In this document: positions 14,665 through 14,986 of the stretch, in pieces
Layout of the letters: the number at the start of each line of letters is the position of its first letter
Position numbering within the stretch: the stretch's first letter is position 1
Origin: Trueperaceae bacterium
GTDB taxonomy: Bacteria > Deinococcota > Deinococci > Deinococcales > Trueperaceae
DNA length: 14,986 nt
Reading direction: 5' to 3'
NCBI GenBank assembly: GCA_011390455.1
Contig: JAABSI010000071.1
Location: 1-14,986, forward strand
Notes under the pieces: model-generated
What the model was told of the DNA's origin: nothing
The model's database searches: none
Seen by the model: the letters and a program-made list of their open reading frames with translations, nothing else
Position numbers and translations under genes: made by a program

Positions 14665-14986
14665 TCACGGCGGGGCGGCGGTCGAGTCGTCGTCCTCGAT
14701 CCGGTAGATCGCCCCAAGGCCGAAGTCCGCGAAGTAGACCTCCCCCTGCTCGTCTTCACCGAAGGTGCTGATGGTGGCATCGGTATCGAAGACGAGCGCC
14801 CGCTGCCATGCCCCCTCTTGGAGCCATGCACCCCAGATCGTGCCCGAACAGAAGTCGCCGAACAGGTAAGTCCCGTGCAGACGGGGGATCGCCGGGCCGC
14901 GGTAGACGAAGCCGCCGGTCACGGCACAGCCTTCGTCGTGGCCGTACACGACGGCCGGCGGTTCACCCACGGACTCGTTGCACGTA
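14665..14986 (-). CDS. PQQ-dependent sugar dehydrogenase-like protein, C-terminal part (cut by window edge)
   Basis: The C-terminal 106 residues are visible and the frame is open to the right edge, so the start lies outside. The segment AVVYGHDEGCAVTGGFVYRG, followed by PRLHGTYLFGDFCSGTIWGA and EVYFADFGLGAIYRIEDD, is the last blades of the beta propeller found in soluble PQQ glucose/sorbosone dehydrogenase-like proteins (YliI/GDH type). In these enzymes the propeller holds PQQ and Ca2+ and oxidises sugars or aldoses outside the cytoplasm. Signal peptide and catalytic His are not in view. The tail ends with a short Asp/Ser-rich segment. It is convergent with the MBL-fold gene, with 38 bp between stops and no clear terminator. 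Confidence 0.85.
   Translation of the reverse strand, partial: TCNESVGEPPAVVYGHDEGCAVTGGFVYRGPAIPRLHGTYLFGDFCSGTIWGAWLQEGAWQRALVFDTDATISTFGEDEQGEVYFADFGLGAIYRIEDDDSTAAPP

Noticed and set aside
1..14986. CRISPR array, tRNA/rRNA gene, transposase, integrase or prophage module
   Set aside because: No spaced direct repeats, cloverleaf-like segment, or mobile-element protein motif was found on either strand.

Overview
This is a GC-rich bacterial chromosomal segment with dense, short-spaced genes. Most start codons sit 6-8 nt after a strong GGAGG-type Shine-Dalgarno (SD). A few starts have no SD and instead lie about 6 nt after a TANNNT-like hexamer, as expected for leaderless mRNAs. GC richness, TANNNT -10 boxes, apparent leaderless starts and many lipoproteins would suit the Deinococcota (possibly a Truepera-like lineage). 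No marker gene is present, so this placement is a weak inference.

Layout. 1-5153 (minus strand): a possible gene start leaving at the left edge; a secreted serine beta-lactamase/penicillin-binding-like hydrolase with a four-helix membrane tail; an unrecognised lipoprotein with a PEGA-like N-terminal domain and an 11-Gly linker; and a lipoprotein made of four Ig-like repeats. A perfect 18-bp hairpin separates the lipoprotein pair from the hydrolase. 5395-6963 (plus strand): a CPBP-family membrane protein whose first motif lacks the usual Arg, then a VapBC-type toxin-antitoxin pair. 7043-9975 (minus): a membrane-anchored S33-type alpha/beta hydrolase and an erythromycin-esterase-family protein. 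10265-10651 (plus): a small four-helix membrane protein. 10747-11923 (minus): a two-gene unit encoding a small lipoprotein and a secreted collagen-like (Gly-X-Y) protein. 12244-14626 (plus): an acyl-CoA-dehydrogenase-fold flavin monooxygenase-like protein, a small lipoprotein with a GHYPPPGxCRIW motif, and a metallo-beta-lactamase-fold hydrolase. 14665-14986 (minus): the C-terminus of a PQQ-dependent sugar dehydrogenase-like protein.

The window reads as a set of short, largely independent transcription units biased to the cell envelope: four lipoproteins, a collagen-like exported protein, two membrane-tethered hydrolases, a CPBP protein and a small membrane protein. Functional linkage is convincing only for vapBC (10-nt overlap) and the lipoprotein/collagen-like pair (28-bp gap); the two large lipoproteins are plausibly co-transcribed. 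I see no tRNA, rRNA, CRISPR array, transposase, integrase or prophage gene. I found no clear multi-gene novel system. The best leads are the collagen-like/lipoprotein unit, the unrecognised PEGA/poly-Gly lipoprotein beside the Ig-repeat lipoprotein, the atypical CPBP protein and the palindrome in the esterase leader.
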